Shown here piece by piece: positions 18,469 to 26,413 of a stretch of 64,000 nt of DNA. Numbering within the stretch: the stretch's first letter is position 1; each line of letters starts with the position of its first letter. The translations under genes and the position numbers were made by a program. The notes under the pieces were generated by a model. It had not been told where the DNA came from and searched no databases. It saw only the letters and a list, made by a program, of their open reading frames with translations. This stretch comes from Caenispirillum bisanense (GTDB taxonomy: Bacteria; Pseudomonadota; Alphaproteobacteria; Rhodospirillales; UBA2165), in the NCBI GenBank assembly GCA_945877815.1, contig CAMDWJ010000001.1, positions 1 through 64,000 of the forward strand, read 5' to 3'.

Positions 18469-19572
18469 ATGAAATTAAGTAAGGCCGAAATTTTTCCTAT
18501 CCATGTGCCTTACAAGCGCACGGTCAAATGGCATAGCGATGTCGAAAGCGGCGGCGATTTCGTCGTCCTCAAGCTGGCCGATACCGACGGGCATGTTGGC
18601 GCGGCGGAAGCCATCACCAAAGCCTATTGGTCGGGCGCCTCCTTGCGCACGCTGGTCGCGGCACTGGAGGATCTGTTCCTGCCGCGCGTCATGGATGTCG
18701 ATGTCGGCGATATCGATGCGGTGGTCGCGCGCTTGGGTCGCGTGCCTGACAATACCGTGGCCAAAGGATTGATCGCTTCGGCCTGTCTCGATCTGCAGGC
18801 TGCCGCCCAGGGTGCGCCCTTGTGGAAGCAATGGGGCGGGGCGGCCGCAGTGCCCCTGTCGTGGACGGTGTCGCGCCAGGCGCCTGATCTGATGGCGGTC
18901 GAGGCCGCCGAGATGGTCGCGGCATATGGCTTCAAGGCATTGAAGGTGAAGGGCGGGCAGGGACCGGCGATCGATTATCAAGTGATCCGCGATATCCGCA
19001 GGGCGGCCGGTGACGATCTCGAACTCTATGTCGATTGCAACCAAGCCTACGATCTCGCCGCCTCGCGCGATTATGTGAAAGGGCTGGCCGATCTCGGCGT
19101 CGTTATGGCCGAGGATCCTTATGCGATGAAACCGGATGCGGCGTTCCGCGCCTTTGCGGAAAGTTCACCGATTCCGATCCTGGTCGACACACCCGTCATT
19201 TCCGCGCGCGATGCAGAGAGTTTTTTCGCGCAAGGTGCCGTCGCGGTCAGCGTGAAACCGGGGCGTATCGGATTGGCGGAGGCGCGCAACTGCGCGGCCG
19301 CCGCGAAACGGCAGGACCGCGCGATTGTCGCGGGCTTTTTCGGCGAAACCGATCTCGGCTCGGCGGTCAATGCGCAGCTCGCGGCTTCGGCGAACGATTG
19401 CGGTCGGGTGAATGGCCTGGACTTGCCGGCCGAACTCAGTTTTTTCCTGATGATGCGGGAATCTTTGCTGAGCGTGCCGCTTCGGGTCGCGAACGGCACG
19501 CTGCATCTGCCCGAGGTCCCATCGATCGGCGATCTGGTCGATTGGGCGCGGGTCGAAAAATTCCGGGCTTAA
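18469..19572 (+). CDS. Enolase-superfamily enzyme (muconate lactonizing enzyme type), second copy
   Basis: A 367-residue MR/MLE protein, only distantly like the one at 15957. The first base pair is K159/K161 (ALKVKGG). Metal ligands are D189 (YVDCNQAY), E215 (MAEDPY) and D240 (ILVDTPV, in place of the usual ADES), and the second-face lysine K263 is kept (VSVKPGRIGL). It sits 74 bases after the enoyl-CoA hydratase and converges with the next gene, overlapping it by four bases. Together the two paralogues suggest two stereochemically different proton-transfer steps in one pathway. Confidence 0.86.
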   Translation: MKLSKAEIFPIHVPYKRTVKWHSDVESGGDFVVLKLADTDGHVGAAEAITKAYWSGASLRTLVAALEDLFLPRVMDVDVGDIDAVVARLGRVPDNTVAKGLIASACLDLQAAAQGAPLWKQWGGAAAVPLSWTVSRQAPDLMAVEAAEMVAAYGFKALKVKGGQGPAIDYQVIRDIRRAAGDDLELYVDCNQAYDLAASRDYVKGLADLGVVMAEDPYAMKPDAAFRAFAESSPIPILVDTPVISARDAESFFAQGAVAVSVKPGRIGLAEARNCAAAAKRQDRAIVAGFFGETDLGSAVNAQLAASANDCGRVNGLDLPAELSFFLMMRESLLSVPLRVANGTLHLPEVPSIGDLVDWARVEKFRA

Positions 19573-20096
19573 TGTACGAGAGCGAGCGAGGCTTCCGCGT
19601 GATGCGCCCAGGCGTCGTGCATCTCAAAGCGATGGCGCAACGCCTCTTCGTCGGGGCGGCGCGGGATCTTTAGATCGCGATCCGCCATCGCTCCGGCGAG
19701 GACGATGACGAAGGGCAGCGCCGTGCGTGCCGCCGCCGGCGGCAGCCATACCATCAGCAGGAGTTCGGCGCCGGTCACGCAGTCGCGCTGCAGCAGGCCC
19801 AGCAATTGCAGGAACCATGCATCATCCTCGCCGAGCGACTGGCATTTCGAGCAGCGTAAGTCGAGCGGGCGACGGGCGGCCGAGGCGACAACCAGGAACA
19901 GGGCGTTGAAAGCGATCACCCCGTCGTCTGAAATCTCGGCCGCAGCGAAGCCCCGCTGCCATTGGCTGAAGTCGTCCGTCGGATCACGATAGCCCGCTGC
20001 CCAGAATCGCAGCGCCATCACGGCGAACAATTCGGCCGTGCGCAATTCGGTCACGGGTGTGTTTTCGGGATAGGAGCGGCAGGGCGAATTGGACAT
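19569..20096 (-). CDS. Conserved hypothetical protein with a CxxC pair
   Basis: A 175-residue soluble-looking protein that I do not recognise. The ATG at 20096 is chosen because GGGAG lies seven bases upstream. An ATG at 20114 has no such site. Visible features are an Ala/Leu-rich helical N-terminal half (ELRTAELFAVMALRFWAAG), a CSKC pair near residue 80 (LDLRCSKCQSLGEDD) and a C-terminal RRPDEEALRHRFEMHDAWAH. It may bind metal through the Cys pair and the many His residues, but that is only a guess. A 41-bp near-perfect inverted repeat lies 25 bases upstream of the start. Confidence 0.6.
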   Translation of the reverse strand: MSNSPCRSYPENTPVTELRTAELFAVMALRFWAAGYRDPTDDFSQWQRGFAAAEISDDGVIAFNALFLVVASAARRPLDLRCSKCQSLGEDDAWFLQLLGLLQRDCVTGAELLLMVWLPPAAARTALPFVIVLAGAMADRDLKIPRRPDEEALRHRFEMHDAWAHHAEASLALVH

Positions 20097-20120
20097 GTAC
20101 GATCTCCCGGACATTTAGTA

Positions 20121-20161
20121 GGGCAGAGAATGCAAATAATTCGTATTTGCGTTCTCTGCCC
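20121..20161. repeat. 41-bp near-perfect inverted repeat in a promoter region
   Basis: The arms are 20121-20138 and 20144-20161 (GGGCAGAGAATGCAAATA and its complement with one mismatch), with a five-base spacer. It lies directly upstream of the minus-strand gene starting at 20096, and no T-run follows on either side, so an operator is more likely than a terminator. The inner word TGCAAATAATT recurs at 20189-20199, where a second imperfect palindrome spans 20188-20210. Confidence 0.7.
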
Positions 20162-20212
20162 AGTTTCATAAGCCAAGCCTCCATAATATGCAAATAATTA
20201 TTAATTGCATAA

Positions 20213-20491
20213 ATTGAGAGGTTTTTTGGGACTTGGTTTAGTCTTGCTCTCGTCGCCGGGACGGTTGTCGCGATCATCGGCTGCCAGATCTATCTGCGCA
20301 TCGCGCTCTGCCCGACGAATCGTCAGCGCAAAATCGAGCGTTTCGTGGCGGTCTGTGCCGCCGCTGCGACGTTGGGGTATGGGATCGTGACCTTTAATTG
20401 CTTCGCCACACATCAAGGTTTGGCGGTCTATTCTGCGGCGGATGATCCAGCCGCAAAATTTCCTGTTCCCTCTCGCATCGTGTCGCGCTAG
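20213..20491 (+). pseudogene. Small membrane protein frame lacking a normal start codon
   Basis: This frame is open for 92 codons after an in-frame TAA at 20210 and ends at TAG 20491. Its third codon positions are strongly G/C like the surrounding genes, and it reads as a plausible protein: a hydrophobic segment (WFSLALVAGTVVAIIGC), a basic stretch (CPTNRQRKIERF), and a second hydrophobic segment (VAVCAAAATLGYGIVTF). There is no ATG, GTG or TTG at its head: the first codon after the stop is ATT. Either the 5' part was lost or frameshifted, or initiation is non-standard. The remaining 20492-20614 gap shows nothing more. Confidence 0.4.
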
Positions 20492-20614
20492 AGATTTTCA
20501 ATCGGTCACGTCAACTATGCGCGCAACCTCAGGCATCGCTCCCGGTTCTTCTGATCCCGTAAGGGGCGGGGCCAGCCGGAAAATTGCCGATAAACCATCG
20601 AAAGTAATCGTCGC

Positions 20615-21166
20615 ATGCGGACAGGCGCCTTTTTGAAGACGGCCCTCAGCGATTTTCGCCACGCAGGCACGCTGTTCCCGAGCTCGCAAGCGGTCAGTGA
20701 CGAAATCGGTCGAACCCTTGGCGGCGATCGGCGCTTCGTCGTCGAATATGGCGCCGGCGACGGTGCGGTCACCTCGGAAATCCTGCGCAATATCCCGGAA
20801 GACGGAAAACTCCTGGCGCTTGAGATCAACGCCGAATTCTCCGATGCGCTGGACGGTCTCGGCGATCCGCGCCTCTCGGTGAAACGTCAGGACGTCGTGA
20901 ATTTCCTCCTCAACGGGGTGATTGACCTGCCGCGGATCGATGCGGTGGTGTCGGGCATTCCACTGTCGTTCCTAGAACCTCCCACGCGCGATGCGGTTAT
21001 CCGCCGCACGAAGGAAATTCTCGCGCCCGGCGGTTTGCTGGTGATCTATCAGGCCTCGCCATTCTTTTTTCCGCGCGTTCAGACTCATTTTCCAAAGGCG
21101 AAAATGCATCTGAGCCTGCGCAATCTTCTGCCGCCCTATTTCATCGCCGTCGCCCGCAAGGACTGA
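20615..21166 (+). CDS. SAM-dependent methyltransferase, phospholipid N-methyltransferase (PmtA)-like
   Basis: A 183-residue class I methyltransferase. The N-terminus FLKTALSDFRHAGTLFPSS resembles PmtA-type phospholipid methyltransferases and KsgA-like proteins. Motif I is FVVEYGAGDGAVTSEIL near residue 42, the acidic residue after strand 2 is in LLALEINAEF, and the post-motif IV loop is VVSGIPLSFLEP. A likely role is methylation of phosphatidylethanolamine at the membrane, but rRNA adenine methylation cannot be excluded from sequence. It is convergent with oxyR, six bases away. Confidence 0.75.
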   Translation: MRTGAFLKTALSDFRHAGTLFPSSQAVSDEIGRTLGGDRRFVVEYGAGDGAVTSEILRNIPEDGKLLALEINAEFSDALDGLGDPRLSVKRQDVVNFLLNGVIDLPRIDAVVSGIPLSFLEPPTRDAVIRRTKEILAPGGLLVIYQASPFFFPRVQTHFPKAKMHLSLRNLLPPYFIAVARKD

Positions 21167-21172
21167 TTTCGT

Positions 21173-22111
21173 CTAAACTTTTTCGCGTTTTTGCCGCCGT
21201 GCCAGTTCGAGGCGCGCGATCTCGGCTCCCAACAGCTCGAACTCCTCGCGCCGCCCGGTTCCCTTGCGCCAGACCAAGCCGATGGTGCGCGTCGGCCGCT
21301 CGCCAGCAAAAAGAATGACTGCCAAGCTGGTGCCGCGCAGGATGCCGCCGTCGATGGCGAGTTGCGGCAGCAGCGTTATCCCCAAACCGTTATCGACCAT
21401 TTGGACCAGGGTATGCAGGCTGGTCGCCGCGACCACTTCGGCCTGACGCGAATCGGCGAGATGGCAGGCTTCCATCGCATGCTCGCGCAAACAATGGCCC
21501 TCCTTCAGCAGCAATAATTCCTCGGAGCGAAGCTGCGGCGTGCGGACGCTTTTCGCCCCTGCAAGCGCATGATCGCGCGGTGTCGCAAGCTTGAATTCGT
21601 CTTCAAACAAAATGCGCTCTTCAACATTGCCGCAATCGTAGGGCAGCGCTAGCAACGCGATATCGATCGCGCCGGAATGCAGTTGTTCGATCAAACGCGC
21701 GGTCAGATCCTCGGTCAGATAAAGTCGCAGCTTCGGGTAGGCGCGACGCAACCGCGGGAGGACTCCGGGCAGCAGGAAAGGTCCGATGGTCGGGATCACG
21801 CCCATGCGCAGCGTGCCGCCCAGCGGTTCGCTTTCGCGCCGGGCGAGGCGGGAGAGTTCCTCGGCTTGCTCGAGCAGGCTGCGCGCCCGTGTGACAACGT
21901 CCTGGCCAAGCGGGGTGAGCACGACCTTGCGCTTGGTGCGGTCGACCAGGCTCGCCTGCAGGACGTCCTCCAGTTCCTTGATGCTGGCGCTGAGCGTCGA
22001 TTGGGTGACGTGGCTGGCCTCCGCCGCCCGGCCGAAATGGCGGGCATCAGCGAGCGCGACAAGATGCCCGAGCTGACGCAGGGTGGGCAGCCTAACAATC
22101 GTTTTTTCCAC
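21173..22111 (-). CDS. oxyR: OxyR, hydrogen-peroxide-sensing LysR-type regulator
   Basis: A 312-residue LysR protein. The N-terminal helix-turn-helix is FGRAAEASHVTQSTLSASIK (about 26-45). The redox pair is C207 and C216 in EGHCLREHAMEACHL, matching the Cys199/Cys208 disulfide switch of E. coli OxyR. It is divergent from the peroxiredoxin gene, 129 bases away, the usual arrangement for peroxide control of ahpC. The C-terminal residues around TLVQMVDNGLGITLLPQLA also fit OxyR. Confidence 0.93.
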   Translation of the reverse strand: MEKTIVRLPTLRQLGHLVALADARHFGRAAEASHVTQSTLSASIKELEDVLQASLVDRTKRKVVLTPLGQDVVTRARSLLEQAEELSRLARRESEPLGGTLRMGVIPTIGPFLLPGVLPRLRRAYPKLRLYLTEDLTARLIEQLHSGAIDIALLALPYDCGNVEERILFEDEFKLATPRDHALAGAKSVRTPQLRSEELLLLKEGHCLREHAMEACHLADSRQAEVVAATSLHTLVQMVDNGLGITLLPQLAIDGGILRGTSLAVILFAGERPTRTIGLVWRKGTGRREEFELLGAEIARLELARRQKREKV

Positions 22112-22240
22112 TTAATGTATCCAGAATAACTCATTTGAACGATGTATAGATCGGCTCCATATTAACTCTCGTCAAGGGCGGCCTTTGCTCAAGGCTATTT
22201 TTGGAATCATTTTAATAATCGAATGCAATAGGAGATTATC

Positions 22241-22780
22241 ATGCTGACAGTTGGCGACAAGTTCCCCTCCTTCAACCTGAAAGCCACCATGTCCACGGAC
22301 ATGAAGAATGCCTTCGCCGACATCACCGAGGAATCGAACCCCGGCAAATGGAAGGTCGTCTTCTTCTGGCCCAAGGACTTCACCTTCGTCTGTCCGACCG
22401 AGATCGCCGCCTTCGGCAAGCTCAACGGCGACTTCAACGATCGCGACGCCGTCGTTTACGGGGCCAGCATCGATAGCGAGTTCGTTCACCATGCCTGGCG
22501 GACGCATCATGCGGACCTGAAGGATCTTCCCTTCGCGATGCTGGCTGACATCAAGCGCGAGCTGACAATCGCGCTCGGCGTGCTCGATAAGAACGAAGGC
22601 GTGGCCTTGCGCGCGACCTTCATCGTCGATCCGGAAGGAATCATTCGCTTCGCGTCGGTCAACGACCTCAGTGTCGGTCGCAATCCCGCCGAAGTTCTGC
22701 GCGTACTCGATGCCTTGCAGACGGATGAATTGTGCCCCTGCAACTGGCAGAAGGGCGAGGACGTCCTGAAGGCCGCCTAA
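22241..22780 (+). CDS. ahpC: AhpC-type peroxiredoxin
   Basis: A 179-residue 2-Cys peroxiredoxin of the mycobacterial/alphaproteobacterial AhpC group. The peroxidatic cysteine is C51 in FTFVCPTEI, and the resolving cysteines are C165 and C167 in DELCPCNW. It reduces H2O2 and organic peroxides in the cytoplasm. AGGAG lies seven bases before the ATG. AhpD is encoded 65 bases downstream, so the reductant is AhpD rather than AhpF. Confidence 0.95.
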   Translation: MLTVGDKFPSFNLKATMSTDMKNAFADITEESNPGKWKVVFFWPKDFTFVCPTEIAAFGKLNGDFNDRDAVVYGASIDSEFVHHAWRTHHADLKDLPFAMLADIKRELTIALGVLDKNEGVALRATFIVDPEGIIRFASVNDLSVGRNPAEVLRVLDALQTDELCPCNWQKGEDVLKAA

Positions 22781-22845
22781 CGCTCACCAGAAAAAATCGG
22801 GGCGGCACAAATGCCGCTCCGACCCTGCCCGAAAGGAGATTCGCC

Positions 22846-23391
22846 ATGTCCATCGAAACCTTGAAGAACCGCCTGCCCGACTATGCCAAGGATCTGAAGC
22901 TCAATCTGTCGAGCCTCGTCTCCGAAACCTCGCTCACCGAGCAGCAGCGCGCCGGCACCTTCGTCGCGTCGGCGATCGCGTCGCGCAACCCGAACGTCAC
23001 CGAAGCGATTGTTGCCGAATTCGGCGCGCAACTTTCGCCGGACGCGATGAATGCCGCCAAGGCCGCCGCCGCGATCATGGCGATGAACAATATCTATTAT
23101 CGTTTCGTGCACCTTGCCTCGGCGCCTGACTACAAGATCTTGCCGGCCAAATTGCGCATGAATGTGATCGGCAAGCCGGGCGTAGACAAAGCCAACTTCG
23201 AGCTTTGGTCGATTGCCGTGTCCGCGATCAATGGCTGCGGCATGTGCATCGACAGTCACGAAAAGGTGCTGCGCGAGGCGGGCATCTCGGCCGAGGCGAT
23301 TCAGGCCGCTGTGCGAATCGCCGCAGTGGTCCATGCCGTCGCGGTGACGCTCGAAAGCGAGGAACAAGTGGCGCAACAAGCCGCAGCTTAG
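22846..23391 (+). CDS. ahpD: Alkyl hydroperoxide reductase AhpD
   Basis: A 181-residue AhpD. The active-site pair is C131-x2-C134 with H138 ([10 protein letters not shown]), almost the same positions as the Cys130/Cys133/His137 relay of the Mycobacterium protein. It passes electrons from a lipoamide-containing protein to AhpC. GAAAGGAG precedes the ATG at 22846. It forms an operon with ahpC under likely OxyR control. A GC-rich inverted repeat at 23398-23438 follows the gene but has no T-run. Confidence 0.94.
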   Translation: MSIETLKNRLPDYAKDLKLNLSSLVSETSLTEQQRAGTFVASAIASRNPNVTEAIVAEFGAQLSPDAMNAAKAAAAIMAMNNIYYRFVHLASAPDYKILPAKLRMNVIGKPGVDKANFELWSIAVSAINGCGMCIDSHEKVLREAGISAEAIQAAVRIAAVVHAVAVTLESEEQVAQQAAA

Positions 23392-23397
23392 TCTCCG

Positions 23398-23438
23398 GTC
23401 ATCCCCTTCTCACCTTTAAGTGCGGAGGGGGGGATGAC
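23398..23438. repeat. Inverted repeat after ahpD
   Basis: GTCATCCCC (23398-23406) pairs with GGGGATGAC (23430-23438) across a 23-base loop. It could stabilise the ahpCD message 3' end. Without a T-run it is not a clear intrinsic terminator. Confidence 0.45.
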
Positions 23439-23497
23439 AGTCCTCGACGCGCTGCTCCTAACCGCCTAGCCTCCAGCTAACAAAGAGGAGGCATCAA

Positions 23498-24439
23498 ATG
23501 GCGACGACCACAGCCGTACGTATCCACAGTTTCGGCGGAGCCGAAGTCCTCAAGCTGGAAAGCGTGCCGCTGCCCGATCCGACGGACGGCGAGTTCATCG
23601 TTAAAGTGGCTGCGGCGAGCGTCAATCCCGTGGATTACAAGATCCGCAATGGCACCTATCCGCGCATCAAGCTTGAACATCTGCCACGTACCCTGGGGCG
23701 CGACCTGTCCGGGATCGTCGAAAGCGCGGGCCCGAACGCCGCCTTCAAGGTGGGCGACGATATTTATGCCTTCCTCGGGCCTGATCGCGGCGGCAATGCC
23801 GAACGCGTCTTGATCAAGCCCAACGAAGCGGCGTTGAAACCCAAGCGCTTGAGCCATGTCGAGGCGGCGGCGGTTCCGCTGGCGGCTATTACGGCTTGGC
23901 AGGGCCTGTTCGATATCGGTGGGTTGAAGGCAGGTGAACGCGTGCTGATCCATGCCGGCAACGGCGGTGTCGGTCATCTTGCGGTCCAATTCGCCAGGGC
24001 GAAAGGCGCCTGGGTTGCCACAACCTGTTCCGGTGTCGATATCGATTTCGTGAAGGGGCTCGGCGCCGATCAGGTGATCGATTATCGTGCCCAAAAATTC
24101 GAAGACCTCGTGCAGCCGGTCGATCTGGTCCTCGATCTGGTGGGTGGCGAATCGCGAGAACGCTCGTGGGGTGTTATCAAAAAAGGCGGACGGTTGTCCT
24201 CCGCTCTGGGGCTGTCGGAGGCGGATACTGCGAAGGCCGAAGCAGCCGGCGTGACCGCGAAAAATTTCGTAGCGCGGGTGGACTCGGCACAGCTTGCCGA
24301 GGTCGGCGCGCTCATCGATGCCGGAAAGGTGCGAGTCGAGGTGCAGGAAGCTTTCGCACTCCGCAATGTCGGTCGCGCTCATGACAAGCTCGAAAAGGAG
24401 CACACGCGTGGCAAGATCGTGCTCGACCTGACAAAATAG
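23498..24439 (+). CDS. NADP-dependent quinone oxidoreductase-like, MDR family
   Basis: A 313-residue zinc-independent medium-chain dehydrogenase/reductase of the quinone reductase group. The N-terminal GroES-like domain has AASVNPVDYKIRNG near residue 45 and LGRDLSGIVESAG near residue 66. The Rossmann glycines are in VLIHAGNGGVGHLAVQFARA near residue 150. No structural or catalytic zinc cysteine cluster is visible. AAAGAGGAGG precedes the ATG. It is likely a quinone or enone reductase, perhaps part of stress defence next to ahpCD. Confidence 0.87.
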   Translation: MATTTAVRIHSFGGAEVLKLESVPLPDPTDGEFIVKVAAASVNPVDYKIRNGTYPRIKLEHLPRTLGRDLSGIVESAGPNAAFKVGDDIYAFLGPDRGGNAERVLIKPNEAALKPKRLSHVEAAAVPLAAITAWQGLFDIGGLKAGERVLIHAGNGGVGHLAVQFARAKGAWVATTCSGVDIDFVKGLGADQVIDYRAQKFEDLVQPVDLVLDLVGGESRERSWGVIKKGGRLSSALGLSEADTAKAEAAGVTAKNFVARVDSAQLAEVGALIDAGKVRVEVQEAFALRNVGRAHDKLEKEHTRGKIVLDLTK

Positions 24440-24589
24440 CCAATTCGGCGGCTCGTCGAGCCTGAGGAATTGAATCAATTCTTGGTGATCGCACACGCCG
24501 TGGTCGCAGCAGATCAGCCGTCACCTTTTTCTATATTATTGAAATATATTAACGATCGGACGCGGACGGAGTCTGAGATGTCGGCGCCT

Positions 24590-24750
24590 GCGGCCCCAAA
24601 GTTGGACATCCCCAGCGCAAGGGATTGGGTGGGCGCCGGCTTGAACGCGGAATCGTTGACGGGCTGAAAGGCATCGTCCGTATCGATTGCGATCCGGCGG
24701 GTTTCCGTTGCGCGATTGAAATTCCCCGCCCCGCATGCGGCCCGAAATGA
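24590..24750 (+). pseudogene. C-terminal remnant of an HWE-family histidine kinase
   Basis: From 24619 a frame reads GLGGRRLERGIVDGLKGIV, then RIDCDPAGFRCAIEIPRP, and stops at TGA 24750. This matches the ATP-lid and final strands of HWE/HisKA_2 sensor kinases (family pattern GFGSRLIERSVA...G...R..PDGF.C.IE.P). Just upstream, in another frame, APKLDIPSAR resembles the preceding GGPPVxxP block, so a frameshift lies near 24619. The rest of the kinase is missing: 24440-24590 shows nothing recognisable. The fragment ends seven bases before a stand-alone receiver gene, the usual kinase-receiver order in alphaproteobacteria. Confidence 0.7.
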
Positions 24751-24757
24751 GGATCAA

Positions 24758-25099
24758 ATGATGGAAGCTCAGCAACAGAGCCTTCAATCGACGCTGGCGG
24801 GCGTGACGATCTTGGTTGTCGAGGACGAAGCGATCGTTTCGCTTCTGCTCGAAGATATGCTGTTCGATATGGGATCCACCGAGGTTTTGCTGGCGAGCGA
24901 TGTCGAATCGGCGTTCGGTATTCTCGCGGCGCGACGCCCTGACATTGCCGTGCTCGACGTCAATCTCGCCGGCGTGTTCGCTTATCCGATCGCCGAGCGA
25001 CTTGCGGCGGTGAGCGTTCCGTTCGTTTTCGCGACAGGATACGGCCGTTTCGGCATCGAGAGCCCGTGGGTGGCGCGTCCCGTAATCCAGAAGCCTTAA
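24758..25099 (+). pseudogene. Single-domain response regulator (receiver), truncated by a nonsense codon
   Basis: A receiver domain of 113 residues with the acidic pair at E22/D23 (VVEDEAIVSLLLEDML), phosphoacceptor D67 (AVLDVNL) and the conserved lysine K112 (VIQKP). Translation stops at TAA 25097-25099 right after KP. The same frame continues for 15 more codons (DMKALRAVLGSALGV) to a TAG at 25147. These codons form the expected last helix of the domain, and the TAA replaces the Tyr or Phe normally found after KP. The start ATG 24758 follows GAGG. Loss of helix 5 would probably destabilise the domain, in line with decay of the kinase upstream. It may retain some function. Confidence 0.75.
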
Positions 25100-25280
25100 G
25101 ATATGAAGGCGCTGCGGGCCGTGCTCGGGAGCGCGCTCGGCGTCTAGCCCCGACAAGAACGATTTGAGTTGAATCGGCGGACAGTTAATTTCGAAATTTT
25201 CATCGTAACCTTTGCGGCATCGACGGCGAATGATTATGTATGCGGTGCCGTGGTGCGCAGATTCGCAATAAGGGGTTCAT

Positions 25281-25676
25281 ATGATTGGTCGCCGTGCGTT
25301 CTTGTCTGTTTTGTTCGGATTCCTAGGGATTGCCGTTCTGGGCTTAATGCTCGATGCCTCGCAAGCCGCGCAATCGTTCGATGCCGCCAAGTTCGATGCG
25401 GCGCAGCAGGCAGGAAAGCCTATCCTGGTTGAGGTGACTGCGCCGTGGTGCCCCACCTGCCGGGCGCAAAAGCCGACGCTTCAAAGCATTCAGACGGAGC
25501 GGCCGGATCTGGTCGTTTTCGAGATCGATTTCGATACCAAAAAAGATTTATTGCAGCGTTTCGGCGTCCGTTCACAAAGCACTCTGATCGTTTTTAACGG
25601 CGGACGGGAAATCAACCGATCGACCGGTGTTACCGATCCGGCACAGATTCGCAAACAAATCGCTGCCGCCTTCTAG
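25281..25676 (+). CDS. Thioredoxin-family protein, membrane-anchored or periplasmic
   Basis: A 131-residue thioredoxin-fold protein. Residues 1-30 form a signal or anchor (RRAFLSVLFGFLGIAVLGLML). The active site is C57-P-T-C60 (TAPWCPTCRAQKP), and a cis-Pro equivalent loop reads RSQSTLIVFNGG (Ser-Thr where Thr-Pro is usual). It is followed after four bases by a CcdA-type membrane protein, so it probably works with it in passing reducing equivalents across the inner membrane. Confidence 0.88.
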   Translation: MIGRRAFLSVLFGFLGIAVLGLMLDASQAAQSFDAAKFDAAQQAGKPILVEVTAPWCPTCRAQKPTLQSIQTERPDLVVFEIDFDTKKDLLQRFGVRSQSTLIVFNGGREINRSTGVTDPAQIRKQIAAAF

Positions 25677-25680
25677 ACCG

Positions 25681-26400
25681 ATGGCTAGCAGTCTCGCCCT
25701 TGGCTGGTTGGCGGGGGCGCTATCGACACTCTCGCCTTGTGTGCTGCCGCTGCTGCCGATCATCCTGCTCGGCGCCACGCGCCAGGGGCCGTTCGGCCCC
25801 GTGGCATTGGCGGCGGGTTTGATGATCTCGTTCACCGCAGCCGGAATTTTGTTGGCGACGGTTGGGTTCGCACTTGGCATTTCGGGCGACGTCGTTCGTG
25901 ACGCAGGCGCGTTCGTCATGGCCGCGTTCGGTATCGTTCTCCTGGTGCCCCAATTTCAACTGGCGTTCGCCGGCGCGATGAGCGCGGCGACCGGTGGGTC
26001 CAATGCCTTGCTCGATCGGGTTTCGCCCGATGGACTCGGTGGGAATTTCGTGCTCGGCGGGGTGTTGGGTTTGGTATGGGCTCCGTGCACTGGTCCGACA
26101 CTGGGTGCGGCCGTCGGCATGGCGGCGCAAAGCAAAACAACGCTTCAGGCGGTGGCTATTATGGCGGCGTTCAGCCTCGGTGCGATAACGCCGCTACTGG
26201 TTCTGGCTTCTGGTTCGCGCCAAGCGATCGCCCGACGGCGCGAACGGCTTCAGCACTTTGCCGCAGTGGCGAAACCGGCGATGGGGACCATCTTGGTCGC
26301 GCTCGCGCTTGTCATCTGGAGTGGATTGGACAAGCGGATCGAGACGATACTGACCGAAGCGATGCCCGATTGGCTCGTTGCCTTGACCACGCGCTTCTGA
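25681..26400 (+). CDS. CcdA/DsbD-like thiol:disulfide interchange membrane protein
   Basis: A 239-residue integral membrane protein starting at ATG 25681, with about six transmembrane helices. The two CcdA half-repeats carry the redox cysteines in LSTLSPCVLPLLPIILLG (C20) and LVWAPCTGPTLGAAVG (near residue 140). It moves electrons from cytoplasmic thioredoxin to periplasmic partners for cytochrome c maturation or thiol repair. The thioredoxin-like protein encoded just upstream is the likely acceptor. It converges with the MetE-like gene. Confidence 0.88.
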   Translation: MASSLALGWLAGALSTLSPCVLPLLPIILLGATRQGPFGPVALAAGLMISFTAAGILLATVGFALGISGDVVRDAGAFVMAAFGIVLLVPQFQLAFAGAMSAATGGSNALLDRVSPDGLGGNFVLGGVLGLVWAPCTGPTLGAAVGMAAQSKTTLQAVAIMAAFSLGAITPLLVLASGSRQAIARRRERLQHFAAVAKPAMGTILVALALVIWSGLDKRIETILTEAMPDWLVALTTRF

Positions 26401-26413
26401 TCCGGCGTTCCGC

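Noticed and set aside
22141-22155. OxyR-type ATAG-N7-CTAT site between oxyR and ahpC
   Set aside because: Only one ATAG followed after seven bases by CCAT is present, and the other half-sites expected at the same spacing are missing. OxyR control is inferred from gene order, not from this.
24470-24667. A 65-codon frame starting at TTG
   Set aside because: No Shine-Dalgarno, no family. Its end overlaps the kinase remnant, which explains the coding-like composition there.
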